From Thalassotalea sp. 1_MG-2023 (GTDB lineage: Bacteria > Pseudomonadota > Gammaproteobacteria > Enterobacterales > Alteromonadaceae), in contig NZ_JAUOPD010000005.1 of assembly GCF_030546745.1 (NCBI RefSeq), positions 124,001 through 188,000 on the forward strand: DNA of 64,000 nucleotides, given 5' to 3'. Below are positions 9,931 through 18,948 of this stretch, in pieces. How positions within the stretch are numbered: the first letter of the stretch is position 1; the number at the start of each line of letters is the position of its first letter. Made by a program: the position numbers and the translations under genes. Under the pieces are notes generated by a model. That model worked only from the letters and a program-made list of their open reading frames with translations, did not search any database and was not told the origin of the DNA.

Positions 9931-9961
9931 TGTTTCAGATGACATCATTTGAAACATTATA
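9931..9961 (-). promoter_or_regulatory. Operator-like palindrome next to a candidate -10 box of the TonB receptor gene
   Basis: On the minus strand a TATAAT box (9956-9961) is followed at once by a near-perfect palindrome (9931-9956) with arms TGTTTCAAATGA and TGTTTCAGATGA facing each other. It lies 44 bases before the receptor ATG, where a repressor would overlap the transcription start. The matching regulator is unknown, and no convincing -35 box was found. Confidence 0.5.
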
Positions 9962-10317
9962 CAGAGATGATCCCTATATTATTTACAAAAATTGGAGAAT
10001 AATTCAATACATTTCGTAATTAACTTTGCATTAACATTTTTACGTGTAATATCACGTGCTTTATTGTAACCACATGTTTTATATGTAAAATTATTTTATT
10101 TTTACTTGTGAAGAGTGGAGGGAGTAATAGTATTTGTAAAATAATATTTACAAAAAAATATTGTTTTTAATTAATACTATGTTTTTAAAGAAGTTTAGTG
10201 TTGATGGGACATGTACTTATTATATATTAATTTGTTATTTTTGTTTAAATATTGAACTATAATGTTAATGGGATTGTAACAAAGTTGTTAATTTATGGTT
10301 TTTTGTGATTTAAAAAA
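9962..10317. other. AT-rich intergenic region upstream of the TonB receptor
   Basis: About 350 bases of very AT-rich DNA between the receptor promoter and the terminator of the DUF3379 gene. A small inverted repeat ACGTG...CACGT lies at about 10042-10057. No reading frame, RNA gene or mobile-element trace was recognised. Confidence 0.5.
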
Positions 10318-10348
10318 GAAAGGAAGTGTGAACTATTCACTTCCTTTC
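10318..10348. terminator. Terminator of the sigma factor / DUF3379 operon
   Basis: Perfect 11-bp inverted repeat GAAAGGAAGTG / CACTTCCTTTC with a 9-base loop, 18 bases beyond the stop of the minus-strand DUF3379 gene. Confidence 0.85.
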
Positions 10349-10365
10349 ATTAATAAATAGCCATG

Positions 10366-11079
10366 TTATGCGGACCATCGTAACTGATTTTGTAATTTTA
10401 GCTGCCATTGTTCTAATGGCTCTGCTTTATCTCCAACAACGATAATATGGCTTTCATTTGTGCTGCTAACTATGCCGTTGTATTGATGATTATCAAAAAC
10501 GGTTTTGTAGGATAAATGTTTACTTTGAGGTACTACAAAAACATTCACTGGACTGTTTTTACCCCGAAATACCATGTGTAAGCTTTTTATACCGTCGAAT
10601 CGGCAAAATTCTGCCATCAACAAATCTCCCATTGAGTCGGTAAAGCTTCCGTTAAATGATGCCATTTTTTTATTAAGTGCACCCAATGGTACATTCGCTT
10701 CTGCATCGTTAGAGAAGTATTTTGCTTCATGATTAACGTGTGCAATGGCGTAATCACCTACTGAGTCATAGGCATGAGAAAACTGCAATTGATTAACCGT
10801 TAAGCCAATTGCCAAAGTGATAGAAGCTGCAAGTGCTACTCGAATGTACTTCTTGCGTTTTTGTTGCTGATGACTTGCCAAGGACTGACGTAAGATTAAT
10901 GTTTGACAAAGGTCTTCAGGCACAGGAATATTCAACGCATTTGAAATTTTATCATCGAGTTCATCAACTTCTTGTGCAAATTTTAATTTTGCAGGATCTG
11001 TATTTTTCGCCGCTTGAATGTCGGGCGATTTGGATTTGGGATCTGCATAAATTTCACGTCTAAATTGCAAATCATCCAT
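10366..11079 (-). CDS. DUF3379-family protein, probable anti-sigma factor
   Basis: A 237-residue protein with one transmembrane segment (about residues 83-98, VALAASITLAIGLTVN), a cytoplasmic N-terminal part and a periplasmic C-terminal part. It belongs to the DUF3379 group, which is regularly encoded next to an ECF sigma factor in Alteromonadales and Vibrio. The gene overlaps the end of the sigma-factor gene by 8 bases, as expected for a co-translated sigma/anti-sigma pair. No zinc-binding HxxxCxxC motif is visible, so it is not a ZAS-type anti-sigma; the anti-sigma role is inferred from topology and pairing. Confidence 0.78.
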   Translation of the reverse strand: MDDLQFRREIYADPKSKSPDIQAAKNTDPAKLKFAQEVDELDDKISNALNIPVPEDLCQTLILRQSLASHQQQKRKKYIRVALAASITLAIGLTVNQLQFSHAYDSVGDYAIAHVNHEAKYFSNDAEANVPLGALNKKMASFNGSFTDSMGDLLMAEFCRFDGIKSLHMVFRGKNSPVNVFVVPQSKHLSYKTVFDNHQYNGIVSSTNESHIIVVGDKAEPLEQWQLKLQNQLRWSA

Positions 11080-11587
11080 TTTGGATACCTCGCGTCATTG
11101 GTTCGTCTTCTAGTGCATCTTTTAATTGATTTCTCGCGCGAAATAGCCGAGTCATCACGGTATTTTTATTTAGAGATAGCATGGTTGCGATTTCTTCACC
11201 GCTAAAACCGCCGATCACTTGCAATACCAGAGGCTCTCTATATTCTTCGGGCATTTTAGCAATCTTATCTCTTAGCCATTGATTTTCAATTTCTTGTTCA
11301 GCGTTAGTGGATTTTACATCTTGTATTGTTGCTTCTTCATATTCACTCATCTCAAATCTTTTACGTTCGAAACGTCTTGCGTTTTCTCTGCGTAAAATAG
11401 TAATTAACCATGACTTAGCTGCTTTTTCATCTTTCAATGAATCTAAAGCTCGCCATGCACGTAAAAAGGTTTCTTGCACTAAATCTTCTGACACTTGCCG
11501 GTCATGTGTTAGCCAAAAAGCATAACGATATAGATCGCTATGTAATGCCTTAACTAGTGCTTCATATCTAACTTGTTTTGTCGCCAT
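11072..11587 (-). CDS. ECF-family RNA polymerase sigma factor
   Basis: A 171-residue sigma-70 family protein of the extracytoplasmic-function class. Region 2 is visible in DLVQETFLRAWRALDSL and SWLITILRRENARRFE, and region 4 in EPLVLQVIGGFSGEEIATML followed by the recognition helix NKNTVMTRLFRARNQLK. It has only regions 2 and 4, as is typical. It is the first gene of a two-gene operon with the membrane-anchored DUF3379 protein, which probably holds it inactive until an envelope signal. Its regulon cannot be read here. Confidence 0.93.
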   Translation of the reverse strand: MATKQVRYEALVKALHSDLYRYAFWLTHDRQVSEDLVQETFLRAWRALDSLKDEKAAKSWLITILRRENARRFERKRFEMSEYEEATIQDVKSTNAEQEIENQWLRDKIAKMPEEYREPLVLQVIGGFSGEEIATMLSLNKNTVMTRLFRARNQLKDALEDEPMTRGIQNG

Positions 11588-11695
11588 GGTGTTATAGACC
11601 TGAGCATAACGAATTAAATTTCTTAATAAGAAATTATTTATACGATGTTTAGTGGTGCTCTAATTATAGGAGACATTGTGAGGGCTGTGTGCGAA

Positions 11696-11731
11696 AGAAA
11701 GCAGTAAGAGGGCATCTCTTTGCTGCTTTCT
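11696..11731 (-). terminator. Terminator of the MoxR-Bat operon
   Basis: Inverted repeat AGAAAGCAG / CTGCTTTCT with further inner pairing (AAGAG / CTCTT), about 35 bases downstream of the batD stop on the minus strand. Confidence 0.75.
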
Positions 11732-11765
11732 CATTTTAACATTGACCGCTAATGTACAACTAAGC

Positions 11766-13412
11766 TTATGGGTTTAGTTTAAAACCAGTATTATGTTGTT
11801 GTGAACTTTGGGTTTTATTTACCTGTTGAATAGCCTTCGCTAGGTTGTCTCCCCGCCATGCAATGGGTGATTGTCCATATTTTGCAAGTTGCAGTTCTTC
11901 AATTGCAGCGATAAGCGATTGATTATTTGTTGACGCCAGTAGCTGACTAATAGTAGAAACTGATTGTAGATGTAAACTGTTATACCAAGGTAGAATATGG
12001 GTAAAAACTTGTTCGCTATTATGTTTTTTACAGGCTGCTAAAAGCGCTAAGTAGTGATCATTCACCTTAGATTTTACCGCTGTTTTTTGCGTACTTTTTT
12101 GTTGTTGATACGTAATCAACCATGCTAATAAAGTTAACAACCACAATGCGAGAAATACCCATTGAAGTATAGAGGCTTTTTCTACGATGATTGTTTTTTC
12201 AATCGGGGTTTGTGTTGGAGTAGTTTGTCCTTCGTTCGGGGGTAAAACAAACTCAGGTTGTTCAGCATTGGCAGCTATAGTAATAATTTGTGCCGGAATG
12301 ACTGCTTCTTGATATTCGTTGGTTACGGTGTTCCACCAAGGGATAACCATTTTGGGCAATTGGTAATTTCCAGGTTTATTGGCAACGATGGCAAAGTTAC
12401 GTACTTTTTGACTGACTAACCGATTGTTATTCATACCAGTGTGTAGTTCTGCTTGATCTGGGTATACCTTCAACCCTGCAGGTAGTGACATTTCTATTTC
12501 TGGTAATTGTTCTTCTGATAGCCCTGCTGCGGTTAATGTGATCACCCGTGTAATAGGTTCGCCAACTTTAAACTCCGTAACTTTTGGCTGCCACTCTTGA
12601 TGAATAGACAGTAACTCGCTAGGTAACCATGTGCCTTGATAGTTTGGCGGAATCGCCTTAACGTTAATGGGGATTTCTTCTCCGATGACACTGACAGGTT
12701 TAGTTTCTGCAAAGCTTAAAAAGCTATTTCTACGCGTTGAAGGCACCATGATTTCGCCTGAAAATACTGGTGATTTTAACGTAAATTCCCCGCTTTTTTG
12801 CGGGCTAATAGCATAGGTGCGTTCAATAACGCGATAACGTAAGCCATTGATGATTGTCTCACCTTCCTTGTCTTTACCTACCTGAGTGATATTTGCGCCT
12901 TCAAGTTCGGGTTCAGTTAGGCTGCCTCTTTTTAGTTCTGCGGCGAAGTGTAACTTAATGGTCAACGTTAATTGTTGTTGAACATAAACATTTTTTGTCG
13001 AAATATCAGTCGTGATAAACAGTGTTTGTTGTTTGGTAGAATTATCGTCACTTGCGTTAATCACCTTTACGTCTATTGGGTTGGTGGTTACGCCATCGAC
13101 TATTAAGGGAGGAATAGTGTAATTTCCTGCTTTTCGCGCGATTAATACTGTAGTCCAACGAGTGGTGCGAGTTGTTTTGAAATTTACCATGCTCGTCTGT
13201 GAGCTAACGGAGGTACGGCCTACAATAAAATCTTGCATTAAAGCTGATGTATCTAAGGCATTAGTGTCAACATCATCATTTGCTTCTACCGTTAATACGA
13301 ATGACTCATTAACAATGACTGGGTTTTTGTCGATAGTTGCAGTAACTTCAGTTAACGCGTACGCATTTACTGTAATAAATAACGTTAAAAGGGCGGTTAA
13401 AACTTTTACCAC
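11766..13412 (-). CDS. BatD-family protein (oxygen-tolerance)
   Basis: A 548-residue protein with a signal peptide (MVKVLTALLTLFITVNAYA), a long beta-sandwich periplasmic part, one transmembrane helix near residue 430 (ILQWVFLALWLLTLLAWLI) and a cytoplasmic tail. This matches the BatD group encoded with MoxR ATPases and VWA proteins. It is the last gene of the operon and overlaps the batB stop by 7 bases. Bat complexes are thought to act in envelope stress or oxygen tolerance; the molecular role is unsettled. Confidence 0.88.
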   Translation of the reverse strand: MVKVLTALLTLFITVNAYALTEVTATIDKNPVIVNESFVLTVEANDDVDTNALDTSALMQDFIVGRTSVSSQTSMVNFKTTRTTRWTTVLIARKAGNYTIPPLIVDGVTTNPIDVKVINASDDNSTKQQTLFITTDISTKNVYVQQQLTLTIKLHFAAELKRGSLTEPELEGANITQVGKDKEGETIINGLRYRVIERTYAISPQKSGEFTLKSPVFSGEIMVPSTRRNSFLSFAETKPVSVIGEEIPINVKAIPPNYQGTWLPSELLSIHQEWQPKVTEFKVGEPITRVITLTAAGLSEEQLPEIEMSLPAGLKVYPDQAELHTGMNNNRLVSQKVRNFAIVANKPGNYQLPKMVIPWWNTVTNEYQEAVIPAQIITIAANAEQPEFVLPPNEGQTTPTQTPIEKTIIVEKASILQWVFLALWLLTLLAWLITYQQQKSTQKTAVKSKVNDHYLALLAACKKHNSEQVFTHILPWYNSLHLQSVSTISQLLASTNNQSLIAAIEELQLAKYGQSPIAWRGDNLAKAIQQVNKTQSSQQHNTGFKLNP

Positions 13413-15199
13413 TTTTTCTGTGCTCCTACGCTGGTTCTATTTTGACGACGCTTTTGATATTCCAACTGCATTTTATTACGCAATAATAAGTAAGGATCAT
13501 CAGTGACTTTATTTAACAGTTGCTGATGCTTTTGCTCCATTTCTTGTTCTTGTTGGGCTTTAGCTGCCTTAGCTTGTTGTTCCTGTTGCTGCTCTGGCTG
13601 CTGCTCAGGCTTTTCTTGTGCTTGATTTTCTTGTTCAGGATCTTGCTCTTGCTCTTTTTGCTGATCTTGAGCATCTTGTTGCTGTTGTTCTTTAGTTTGC
13701 TCTTGTTGATCTTCACTTTGTTGCTGATTTTTTTCTTGATCTTGTTGTTGGTTTTGATCGTTTTGTTGTTCGTTATTGTCTTCTTTTTGATCTTTATTTT
13801 GTTGATTATCTTGGTTTTGTTGTTGTTCTTGTTGCTGTTTTAATTGCTCTACCAACGCTTTATTTTCTTTGGCATCTTGTAGTTCTGGGTTTAACTCAAG
13901 CGCTTTATCGTAGGCAGCAAGGGCCTCATCGAATTGTTGTAATTTAGCAAGTGCATTTCCTTGATTAAATAAAGCGTCGGCGTCATTACCCTTTGAGAAT
14001 GCGTCAAGTGCTGCTTGATAATTACCTGCTTGGTAATGTGCACTGCCTTGCCACATTGGATCTTCAAAAGTATCAGCGGCTTTTTCATAATCTTTAGCGT
14101 TGTACAAGGCTTGAGCTTGTTGATCTTTTGTTTGCCATAAGTTCTGCCAGAAGTCAGCATAAACGGGTTTGCTTGGTGTCATTAAGCATAAAATAGGTAC
14201 TATGGTAAGTAATTTTCCACGACGGAAGTAAAGCAAAACTAAAGGTAACATTAATAACACAAGGTAAGGTCCAAACTCTTGCCATTGATCGCCGGTTTGT
14301 GAACTTTCATTGTTGCTTTCTGCATCGTGTTTTATTGGCGGTAATACAATGGTGTCAATATCTTGATTACTGTTTACCATGCGTGCATATTGCCCTTTGC
14401 CTTGTGCTGCAACGGTTGATAATAGGTTTTCTGATAACTTGGGTACTACAATCGCACCGCTGTCATCTTTGAGTAATTGACCATTCGGTAACTTTATAGG
14501 TGCACCTGCTGTGGTTCCGATCCCCATTATATTTAACCGATACGGGTTTTCTCTGACCCAATTTGTGAGATCTTGTACATCTTCTTGATCAATGCCATCT
14601 GTAAACCAATAGACATCGCCTTCAACATGACCTGCATTTTTTAACATATCGCTGGCTAAAGCCAAAGCTGCATATGGGTTACTACCGAGAGCAGGCATCA
14701 GATCTGGACTTAAAGACGGTAGCAGTAATTCAATGTTGTTAATATCTTCTGTTAACGGACTAATGGTAAACGCATCGCCGGCATAAGCGATCAAGCCTAT
14801 TTCACCTTCGTTCAACTTTTCTAATAAGTCCACTGCTTTGTAGCGAGCTCTGGTTAACCTATTAGGGGATATATCGGTTGCATACATTGAATACGACATA
14901 TCCATAACTAACACTGAACCACGTGCCAATTGATATACCGGCTGGGGTAATTTTTTCCAGGTTGGGCCAGCAAGTGCCACAATCGCTAATAACCCTATTA
15001 AAAAGGGAATAGTTAACGATAACCCCTTTGCACTTTGTTTGCCTTCGATGAGTACATTTGCTAAATGTTTAGGAATTAACTTTTGCCAACCAGATTGATT
15101 AACGTTATGTTTTTTCAATAAATAAAGGGTAATAACTAACCCTAGGGTGGCTAACAACCACCAAGGTCGAATGAAGTGAAAATCAGCCATTGTTATCAC
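13406..15199 (-). CDS. BatB-BatC fusion: VWA domain, TPR repeats and Gln/Glu-rich tail
   Basis: A 597-residue membrane protein. It starts with two transmembrane helices, followed by a von Willebrand factor A domain with the MIDAS motif DMSYS (in VLVMDMSYSMYATD). A third membrane helix near residue 310 precedes TPR repeats (AALDAFSKGNDADALFNQGN, EALAAYDKALELNPELQDAK). The last part is extremely rich in Gln, Glu, Asp and Asn (roughly residues 445-565). This joins in one chain what is batB plus batC elsewhere. It overlaps batA by 17 bases and batD by 7, so translation is coupled. Confidence 0.9.
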   Translation of the reverse strand: MITMADFHFIRPWWLLATLGLVITLYLLKKHNVNQSGWQKLIPKHLANVLIEGKQSAKGLSLTIPFLIGLLAIVALAGPTWKKLPQPVYQLARGSVLVMDMSYSMYATDISPNRLTRARYKAVDLLEKLNEGEIGLIAYAGDAFTISPLTEDINNIELLLPSLSPDLMPALGSNPYAALALASDMLKNAGHVEGDVYWFTDGIDQEDVQDLTNWVRENPYRLNIMGIGTTAGAPIKLPNGQLLKDDSGAIVVPKLSENLLSTVAAQGKGQYARMVNSNQDIDTIVLPPIKHDAESNNESSQTGDQWQEFGPYLVLLMLPLVLLYFRRGKLLTIVPILCLMTPSKPVYADFWQNLWQTKDQQAQALYNAKDYEKAADTFEDPMWQGSAHYQAGNYQAALDAFSKGNDADALFNQGNALAKLQQFDEALAAYDKALELNPELQDAKENKALVEQLKQQQEQQQNQDNQQNKDQKEDNNEQQNDQNQQQDQEKNQQQSEDQQEQTKEQQQQDAQDQQKEQEQDPEQENQAQEKPEQQPEQQQEQQAKAAKAQQEQEMEQKHQQLLNKVTDDPYLLLRNKMQLEYQKRRQNRTSVGAQKKW

Positions 15200-16211
15200 C
15201 TATTACCTGTGTATTTTTTGATTTTCCTACTGGACGATATATTGAAATATTTAACCATAAAATGTAACTAAAAACGAGAATAGCAGCAATTGCTAAAGGG
15301 TAATAAAACAAAGCGGTTAGTGGTCGCATTTGTTGTTGTTCTTGCTCAACAGGCTCTAGCTGATCGAGCAATTGGTAAATTTCTTCCATGTCTTCACTGC
15401 TTCGTGCGCGAAAGTATTTACCACCGGTATCTACAGCAAGCTTAGTTAACGTTTCTTCATCTAGCTCACTTGATGGGTTTACGCGGCGTTTACCAAATAA
15501 TGAACGTTGGATCATTACGTCAGCACCAATACCTACCGAATAAATCGTCACGTTTTTCGCAACAGCTAATTCTAGTGCTTGTTCAGGCAATATTTTGCCA
15601 GCGGTGTTTTGGCCGTCGGTTAATAACAGTAGTACGCGATTTGATTCTGCCTTTTCGGCAAAACGCTTTACAGAAAGCGCGATTGCATCACCAATTGCAG
15701 TTTGCTTACCAACCAAACCTAGTACGGTTTCATCAAGCATCTGCTTGACGGTTTTTCTATCAAAAGTCATTGGGGTTTGCATATAGGCGTCATCACCAAA
15801 TAAGATCAAACCTATGCGATCACCAACTCTGCGATCAATAAAGTCTCCTAATAGTACTTTTAACATTTCAAGACGATTAACGGTTGTGCCATTTAAGCTC
15901 ATGTCTTCCACTTGCATACTGCCGGATAAATCAACGGCAACCATTAACTCTCGTCCTTCAGTGGGAATATTTACAGGTTCGCCTAACCATTGTGGCTGAC
16001 TCGCTGAAATAACTAATAAAACCCATAATAATGCCAGTAATGAGATTGGTGTTTTCTTCTGGTTACCTAATAAAGTTTTAGGTGTGCTTGAAGAGACTAA
16101 AACCGGCATTTTCAGTGGCGCTGCTTCATTACTCGCAGTCGCTGGTAAAAAATACATGATTAATGGTAAAGGCAGTGCTAATAATACCCAAGGCAATGCT
16201 AATTCAATCAT
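15183..16211 (-). CDS. BatA-type VWA-domain membrane protein
   Basis: A 342-residue protein with N-terminal membrane helices and a von Willebrand factor A domain carrying an intact MIDAS motif (MVAVDLSGSM, TDGQNTAG). It ends with a transmembrane helix (YYPLAIAAILVFSYILWLNI). It is the fourth gene of the MoxR-Bat operon and overlaps both neighbours. It probably forms a complex with the second VWA protein, controlled by the MoxR ATPase. Confidence 0.9.
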   Translation of the reverse strand: MIELALPWVLLALPLPLIMYFLPATASNEAAPLKMPVLVSSSTPKTLLGNQKKTPISLLALLWVLLVISASQPQWLGEPVNIPTEGRELMVAVDLSGSMQVEDMSLNGTTVNRLEMLKVLLGDFIDRRVGDRIGLILFGDDAYMQTPMTFDRKTVKQMLDETVLGLVGKQTAIGDAIALSVKRFAEKAESNRVLLLLTDGQNTAGKILPEQALELAVAKNVTIYSVGIGADVMIQRSLFGKRRVNPSSELDEETLTKLAVDTGGKYFRARSSEDMEEIYQLLDQLEPVEQEQQQMRPLTALFYYPLAIAAILVFSYILWLNISIYRPVGKSKNTQVIGDNNG

Positions 16212-16696
16212 TGAACAGGCTCCAATTGCATGGTTTTAGTCTCTGCTTTGGGAGGTAATGCACAGTTAATCCATAATATCGCTTGTTGCTTCAGTTCATT
16301 TAATGTTTCTTCGTCATCTGCGTTGCGATAGTGCGCAATTAAAAGATCAGGGAAATTATCAGCGATTAATGCTTGTTTCTTCTCTGGCAAAACTGAAATT
16401 AAAAAATCGGCAAATGCTTTTCCATGAAGCTTTGCAACATGACCTCGTTGAAAATAACGAATAGAAAGCCACTTTAAGGTTGCAATGACTTGTGCTCCGC
16501 TCATTTCTGTTGAGTTGAGTAATTTCATCGCTTGTTTTTTATCAGCAAGCAGTTTCCTTTTTTGCACGATTTTAATCATGGCAATAATTAACAAGATAAT
16601 GAGCGCTGTTAATAGCAGCCACCAACCAATAGCAATGGGCCATTGATGCACTTGTTCTGGAAGATGAATGTCTTTAAGTTGTGTTAACGGATCCAT
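16208..16696 (-). CDS. DUF4381-domain protein
   Basis: A 162-residue protein with one transmembrane helix (WWLLLTALIILLIIAMIKI) after a short periplasmic N-terminus that begins with DPLTQLKDIHLPE, the family's usual start. DUF4381 proteins are found almost only between DUF58 and BatA genes, as here. It overlaps the DUF58 gene by 13 bases and batA by 4. Function unknown. Confidence 0.85.
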   Translation of the reverse strand: MDPLTQLKDIHLPEQVHQWPIAIGWWLLLTALIILLIIAMIKIVQKRKLLADKKQAMKLLNSTEMSGAQVIATLKWLSIRYFQRGHVAKLHGKAFADFLISVLPEKKQALIADNFPDLLIAHYRNADDEETLNELKQQAILWINCALPPKAETKTMQLEPVQ

Positions 16697-17691
16697 GGTG
16701 CCACTCCGTTTTTAATTTGTTGTTCTAAAGATTGCCCAGCACAGAAATGCAATAAACGGGCTCCTGCTTTTTCAAGTAAGGCTTCTTTTTTCGTGATCAG
16801 TGACTGAGCATGAGATGCATATTCTGCTGCTGTGTTTTTATCACCTAAGGTCAGCTGTTGTTTATGCTGGCCGTCAGTAATACTGACATTAACTTTCGTT
16901 TTTACCGAAGGTAGTTGGTGCTCAAGTGGATCAGATATCAAGCAAACGACTAATTCACAATGGCGATTAATATTTGCTAAATGCCGTATGGCCTCATCAG
17001 ATGTGTGATGACCATCGGTAATAAAGTACACTAAACTGCCTGGGCGTGATACTTGCCTTAACCGTAAACAGTTTTGCGCGAATGCTTGGATTTTATCTTC
17101 AACATGCGGATTATCCTCAGCTAATAGTAAGCTTGATTGTTGATGACATGTCGTTAAGGCATGAAGGTAATGCAACACGCCTTGCTGCCTACTTCGTGGT
17201 TTCAATTCGGTATGAGAAGATTCATTAAACACAATACCGCCAAAACGATCACCGCGTTGTTTGGTGTGCCAGGCTAATAATGCGGCTAAATGTGCTGCTT
17301 GAACAGATTTGAATAACAACTTACTGCCAAACAACATATTGCTGCTTAAATCAGTTGCGACAATTACCGGACGCTCTATTTCTTCACGAAATAATTTGGT
17401 GTGTGTTTCACCCGTTCGAGCAGTAACGCGCCAATCTATGGTGCGAATATCATCGCCTGTTTGATAATGTCTTACTTCATCAAACTCCATACCACGACCT
17501 TTAGTACGAGCTAAATAGTTACCCGCTAATTGTCCGTGCAAATTTTTATTTGCCGTAAGGTTAATAAGCGACGCTTTATTTTGGTATTGCAACAGCTCAT
17601 TGATCGTAATAGACACACCGTTAGCCATTAAACTGGCTAATTGCTGGCTAGGGTCAAAGGTAGCTGTTGGTGTTTTAGACTTAAACCACAT
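16684..17691 (-). CDS. DUF58-domain protein
   Basis: A 335-residue soluble protein with the DUF58 signature GRGMEFDEVRHYQTGDDIRTI followed by DWRVTARTG, and a VWA-like fold in the C-terminal part. DUF58 proteins are constant partners of MoxR ATPases. It lies 10 bases after the moxR gene in the same operon. Confidence 0.9.
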   Translation of the reverse strand: MWFKSKTPTATFDPSQQLASLMANGVSITINELLQYQNKASLINLTANKNLHGQLAGNYLARTKGRGMEFDEVRHYQTGDDIRTIDWRVTARTGETHTKLFREEIERPVIVATDLSSNMLFGSKLLFKSVQAAHLAALLAWHTKQRGDRFGGIVFNESSHTELKPRSRQQGVLHYLHALTTCHQQSSLLLAEDNPHVEDKIQAFAQNCLRLRQVSRPGSLVYFITDGHHTSDEAIRHLANINRHCELVVCLISDPLEHQLPSVKTKVNVSITDGQHKQQLTLGDKNTAAEYASHAQSLITKKEALLEKAGARLLHFCAGQSLEQQIKNGVAPWIR

Positions 17692-17701
17692 GTAACAATA
17701 A

Positions 17702-18658
17702 TTAACCTACAGCTACCTGAGTAAGAATATGATCAAGTAGATCATTCGTCGTAATACCTTCAGCTTCAGCTTGATAAGTCAGAAGAAGCCTATGACGTAA
17801 TACATTATGTACCACAGCTTGAACATCATCTGGGCCGACGAAATCACGTCCGTGTAGCCAAGCACGTGCTCTGGCACAACGATCTAATGCAATGGTAGCA
17901 CGAGGACTGGCACCATAGGCTAACCATTGTTTTAATTTGTCGTCGTATTTTTCCGGTTGGCGTGTTGCCATAATTAAATCGACGATATACGTTTCAATCG
18001 CAGGAGACATATGTATTTGCAATAATTGTTCTCTTGCGGCAAAAATATCTGCTTGTGAAATCTGACTGATTTTTTCTACGGGTTTATTTAACGCTTCGCC
18101 ACGATTGATTTTTAATATTTCTAATTCACTTTGTGCATCAGGATAGTCGATTTCTAAGTGCATAAGAAAACGATCCAATTGTGCTTCTGGTAACGGGTAG
18201 GTCCCTTCTTGCTCGATAGGGTTTTGAGTTGCCATTACGAGAAATAAATCTGGCAGTTTGTAAGTGTTTTTACCAACGGTAATTTGGCCTTCAGCCATGG
18301 CTTCTAACAAGGCTGATTGAACTTTTGCAGGCGCTCGGTTAATTTCATCAGCCAATACTAAGTTTCTAAATAAAGGACCCGATTGAAAAACAAAACTGCC
18401 ATCTTCAGGGCGATAAATATCTGTACCGGTTAAATCAGCGGGTAATAAATCTGGCGTAAATTGAATGCGGTGAAAGTCTGCTTCAACGCCTTGTGCTAAG
18501 GCATTTACTGCGCGTGTTTTTGCTAGCCCAGGAGGCCCTTCAACGATTAAATGTCCGTTTGCCAATAAGGCAATTAACAGGTTTTCAACTAATGCTTCTT
18601 GTCCAACAATTTGTGCGGATAAATGTTCTTTAAGCGATGAAAAATACTCAATAGCCAT
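17702..18658 (-). CDS. MoxR-family AAA+ ATPase
   Basis: A 318-residue AAA+ ATPase with Walker A GPPGLAKTR, Walker B LADEINRAP, sensor MATQNPIEQEGTYPLPEAQLDRF and the C-terminal lid domain. MoxR ATPases act as chaperones that mature or remodel VWA-domain partners, here encoded by the next five genes. It is the first gene of the operon, with its promoter in the following 290-base intergenic region. Confidence 0.94.
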   Translation of the reverse strand: MAIEYFSSLKEHLSAQIVGQEALVENLLIALLANGHLIVEGPPGLAKTRAVNALAQGVEADFHRIQFTPDLLPADLTGTDIYRPEDGSFVFQSGPLFRNLVLADEINRAPAKVQSALLEAMAEGQITVGKNTYKLPDLFLVMATQNPIEQEGTYPLPEAQLDRFLMHLEIDYPDAQSELEILKINRGEALNKPVEKISQISQADIFAAREQLLQIHMSPAIETYIVDLIMATRQPEKYDDKLKQWLAYGASPRATIALDRCARARAWLHGRDFVGPDDVQAVVHNVLRHRLLLTYQAEAEGITTNDLLDHILTQVAVG

Positions 18659-18913
18659 GATAATTGTTCTTTTTTCGTTAATGAATTTTTACTGAAGATT
18701 TCAGACTCTTGTTTTGATATATGGTTCCCTAATCCAAAAACAAGAGCTACTACAAAATTGTAACGATTTTTTATCTAGATGATTTTAGCATAATTCTCAG
18801 AATTTCATATACTTGTGGGGTAGTCGCTCACTAACTTGATATTATAAATGCGTTAACTAGCCTATATAGTGAGTTGAATTCCTTGTAAATGTCGTTAGAA
18901 TGAATTGAAAAAT

Positions 18914-18932
18914 AAAGAGGTCAGACCTCTTT
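18914..18932. promoter_or_regulatory. FadR-like operator upstream of fadI
   Basis: The 19-base palindrome AAAGAGGTCAGACCTCTTT sits 16 bases before the fadI ATG. Its core GGTCAGACC matches the FadR operator core (GGTCNGACC) known from gammaproteobacterial fatty-acid genes. Repression of fadIJ in the absence of long-chain acyl-CoA would fit. The remaining intergenic DNA (18659-18913) shows nothing else I can name. Confidence 0.65.
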
Positions 18933-18948
18933 GCAATAAGGAAACATC

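Noticed and set aside
13520-13843. Leu-rich 107-residue frame on the plus strand
   Set aside because: It is the antisense of the Gln-rich tail of the BatB-BatC gene; codon bias of CAA/CAG on the other strand explains it.
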